DNA from: Oligoflexia bacterium
Lineage (GTDB): Bacteria; Bdellovibrionota; UBA1018
NCBI GenBank assembly: GCA_023700925.1
Contig: JAMPXZ010000009.1
Span: 1-34,088 of the forward strand
Reading direction: 5' to 3'
DNA length: 34,088 nt
In this document: positions 32,537 to 34,088 of the stretch, piece after piece
Position numbering within the stretch: the stretch's first letter is position 1
Layout: each line of letters starts with the position of its first letter
Translations under genes and position numbers: made by a program
Notes under the pieces: model-generated
Seen by the model: only the letters and a program-made list of their open reading frames with translations
The model's database searches: none
Told to the model about the DNA's origin: nothing

Positions 32537-33630
32537 CGCGCTGGCGACGGATCAAAGGCGTCTGCCTGCTGGCAGCGTTCGCCGCCTCGAGCGGGCACGC
32601 CGCGACGGAGTACACCGCGGAACTCGAGCGTGTGATCCCTTTGCGAGCCAATGGCACGCTCCAGGTCATCAATAACCGCGGGGATGTGGTGATTGAAGGA
32701 TGGGCACAGGACAAGGTCCGGGTGCGCGGCAGGAAAAGGGCCTTGGCGGACACCGAAGAAGAAGCGCAGCGCCTGTTTTCGGCAATTGATTTCCGCAGTC
32801 GCACGATCGAGGGCGGCGTCGAGCTCTCAGCTGAATATGGCCGAGGTCTGTCCATCGAGGAGCGCCTCAAGGAGCGTTCAAATCCGCGCACCGGCATGGC
32901 GATGCATGTTTTGGCGCCCTCGAATCTGCCTTTGCGGGTATGGGCGGTGGCCGGAAAGGTCTTCCTCAAGTCGTGGAGAGGATCGGTCGAGCTTCGCTCC
33001 GCCTCCGGGGAAATTCGCGTGGAGGCTGTCCGTGGAAAAAACGCGGTATCCATTCTCTGTCCCTCCTGCGCGATGACCGTCGAGAATATCCGCGGCCCGC
33101 TCAGGTGTCTCGGAGGTAGCGGCAAGATCCATTTGAAGGACATCGAGGGAGCGTCCATTTACGTCGAGTCTGCGGAGGGCCCCGTGGTGGCGAACCGGAT
33201 CTCCGGCGAACAGCTATACGTGGTGAAATCAGGTGCTCTCCAGATTTCCGATTCGGATGGGCATGTCGAGTTTCACGGGCAACAGGGTGACGTCAAGATC
33301 GAGGATGGCATGGGGTTCGTCAGCGGCCGGACGACCAGTGGGAATATTTTTGTAGGAATGCGACGATGGGTGTTTCATGATAAGGCTCTTATTGAGTCGA
33401 CTGCTGGAAATATTTCCCTCGTATTGCCACGTGATCTGTCGGCTGACTTGGAGGTAGCGAGCGCGCAAGGGAAGGTGACCGTCACGATTCCACTTCAAAG
33501 CGGTCAGGCACCGACCGGATCAACTCCGCGCAGCTCCTCGCGACACGTTGTTGGAACGGCGGGGGATGGCGGGGAGCTTCTCAAGGTGACAAGTGACACC
33601 GGAGATATCGTTGTAACGAATCGAAAATAA
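32533..33630 (+). CDS. DUF4097-like secreted beta-repeat protein
   Basis: Signal peptide; LQVINNRGDVVIEGWAQDKVRVRGRKR, repeated G-rich short beta units, C-terminal LKVTSDTGDIVVTNRK; ATGA overlap with TPR gene. Confidence 0.75.
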   Translation: MTRWRRIKGVCLLAAFAASSGHAATEYTAELERVIPLRANGTLQVINNRGDVVIEGWAQDKVRVRGRKRALADTEEEAQRLFSAIDFRSRTIEGGVELSAEYGRGLSIEERLKERSNPRTGMAMHVLAPSNLPLRVWAVAGKVFLKSWRGSVELRSASGEIRVEAVRGKNAVSILCPSCAMTVENIRGPLRCLGGSGKIHLKDIEGASIYVESAEGPVVANRISGEQLYVVKSGALQISDSDGHVEFHGQQGDVKIEDGMGFVSGRTTSGNIFVGMRRWVFHDKALIESTAGNISLVLPRDLSADLEVASAQGKVTVTIPLQSGQAPTGSTPRSSSRHVVGTAGDGGELLKVTSDTGDIVVTNRK

Positions 33631-34088
33631 AGAAATAAACCCGAGTCCTGGCGTTTGATTTTTCGCTAATGAATGCTGCGCGTCAATACCGAGAGAGTCC
33701 ATGCTGCGAGACGGCTGGGATTCGACCGAGCAAAAATATCTGAGTATCTGTAAAAAAACAGGTTGCGTCGAACTCAAAACGGCGCTAAATCATACGACAC
33801 ACTGAACGATAGCGATCTGGCGCTGTTCCAAGATTTAGACCACGCCACTATCTGTTGAAGTTGCGGCCTGTAGAGTGAATGGCGGCCGAAGGCGCGATCC
33901 GGAGCTTGGAAGAGCAGGAGCTTTTCGTCTTCAGTGTTTGTTCTTTGAAAATTAGGATGAATTTTTTGAAAGAGAAAGTGAGGGTGAGTAGGCAGCTCAC
34001 AGGTCCCGTGAGGGAGATGTGAGTGATGTCGAAAAACCTCGAGCAATTTCTTCTTTTAGTAAGCAAATAATTCGCGGTGAGCTTTGGA

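Noticed and set aside
1-34088. CRISPR array, transposase, integrase or prophage genes
   Set aside because: No regularly spaced direct repeats with unique spacers and no DDE/Tyr/Ser recombinase motifs found in the translations.
33631-34088. Short ORFs at the right edge (33774-34046, 33848-34066, 33520-33777)
   Set aside because: No recognisable domains, overlapping frames, AT-richer DNA; likely intergenic. Cannot be resolved without sequence beyond the window.

Overview
This is a high-GC bacterial chromosomal window. The gene families (TIGR02147-type regulator, GNGGDVVVC secreted protein, GEMM riboswitch) suggest a Bdellovibrionota- or deltaproteobacteria-like host, but that is inference. Housekeeping and metabolic genes: acylphosphatase, two HU-family proteins flanking a DUF155/RMD1 protein, an arginase / ornithine aminotransferase / divergent UppP-like operon, a HAD-GH65 / universal stress / Hsp20 cluster, DUF1540, trmO, type-2 ileS, an MMPL-type RND exporter and queE. 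A glycan/envelope locus follows (GT2, DUF2304, ATP-grasp, polysaccharide deacetylase, TMTC-like TPR protein, DUF4097). Accessory part (~21.5-25.4 kb): an uncalled YHS-like mini-ORF, a GNAT / long ArsR-HTH divergon, and a compact higB-higA-membrane protein-DUF6973-like operon. Main second-look items: (1) both tRNA genes (Arg-CCU and Cys-GCA) sit in inverted repeats that copy the tRNA 3' half in opposite orientation downstream of the gene; at tRNA-Arg this extends into a 600-bp mosaic of nested palindromes and direct repeats. (2) A putative toxin/immunity-like four-gene operon. (3) A protein with Cys at exact 10-residue spacing. (4) A c-di-GMP-I (GEMM) riboswitch plus terminator ahead of queE. 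(5) A UppP paralog lacking canonical catalytic motifs, translationally coupled to ornithine aminotransferase. Everything was read by eye; no searches were run.
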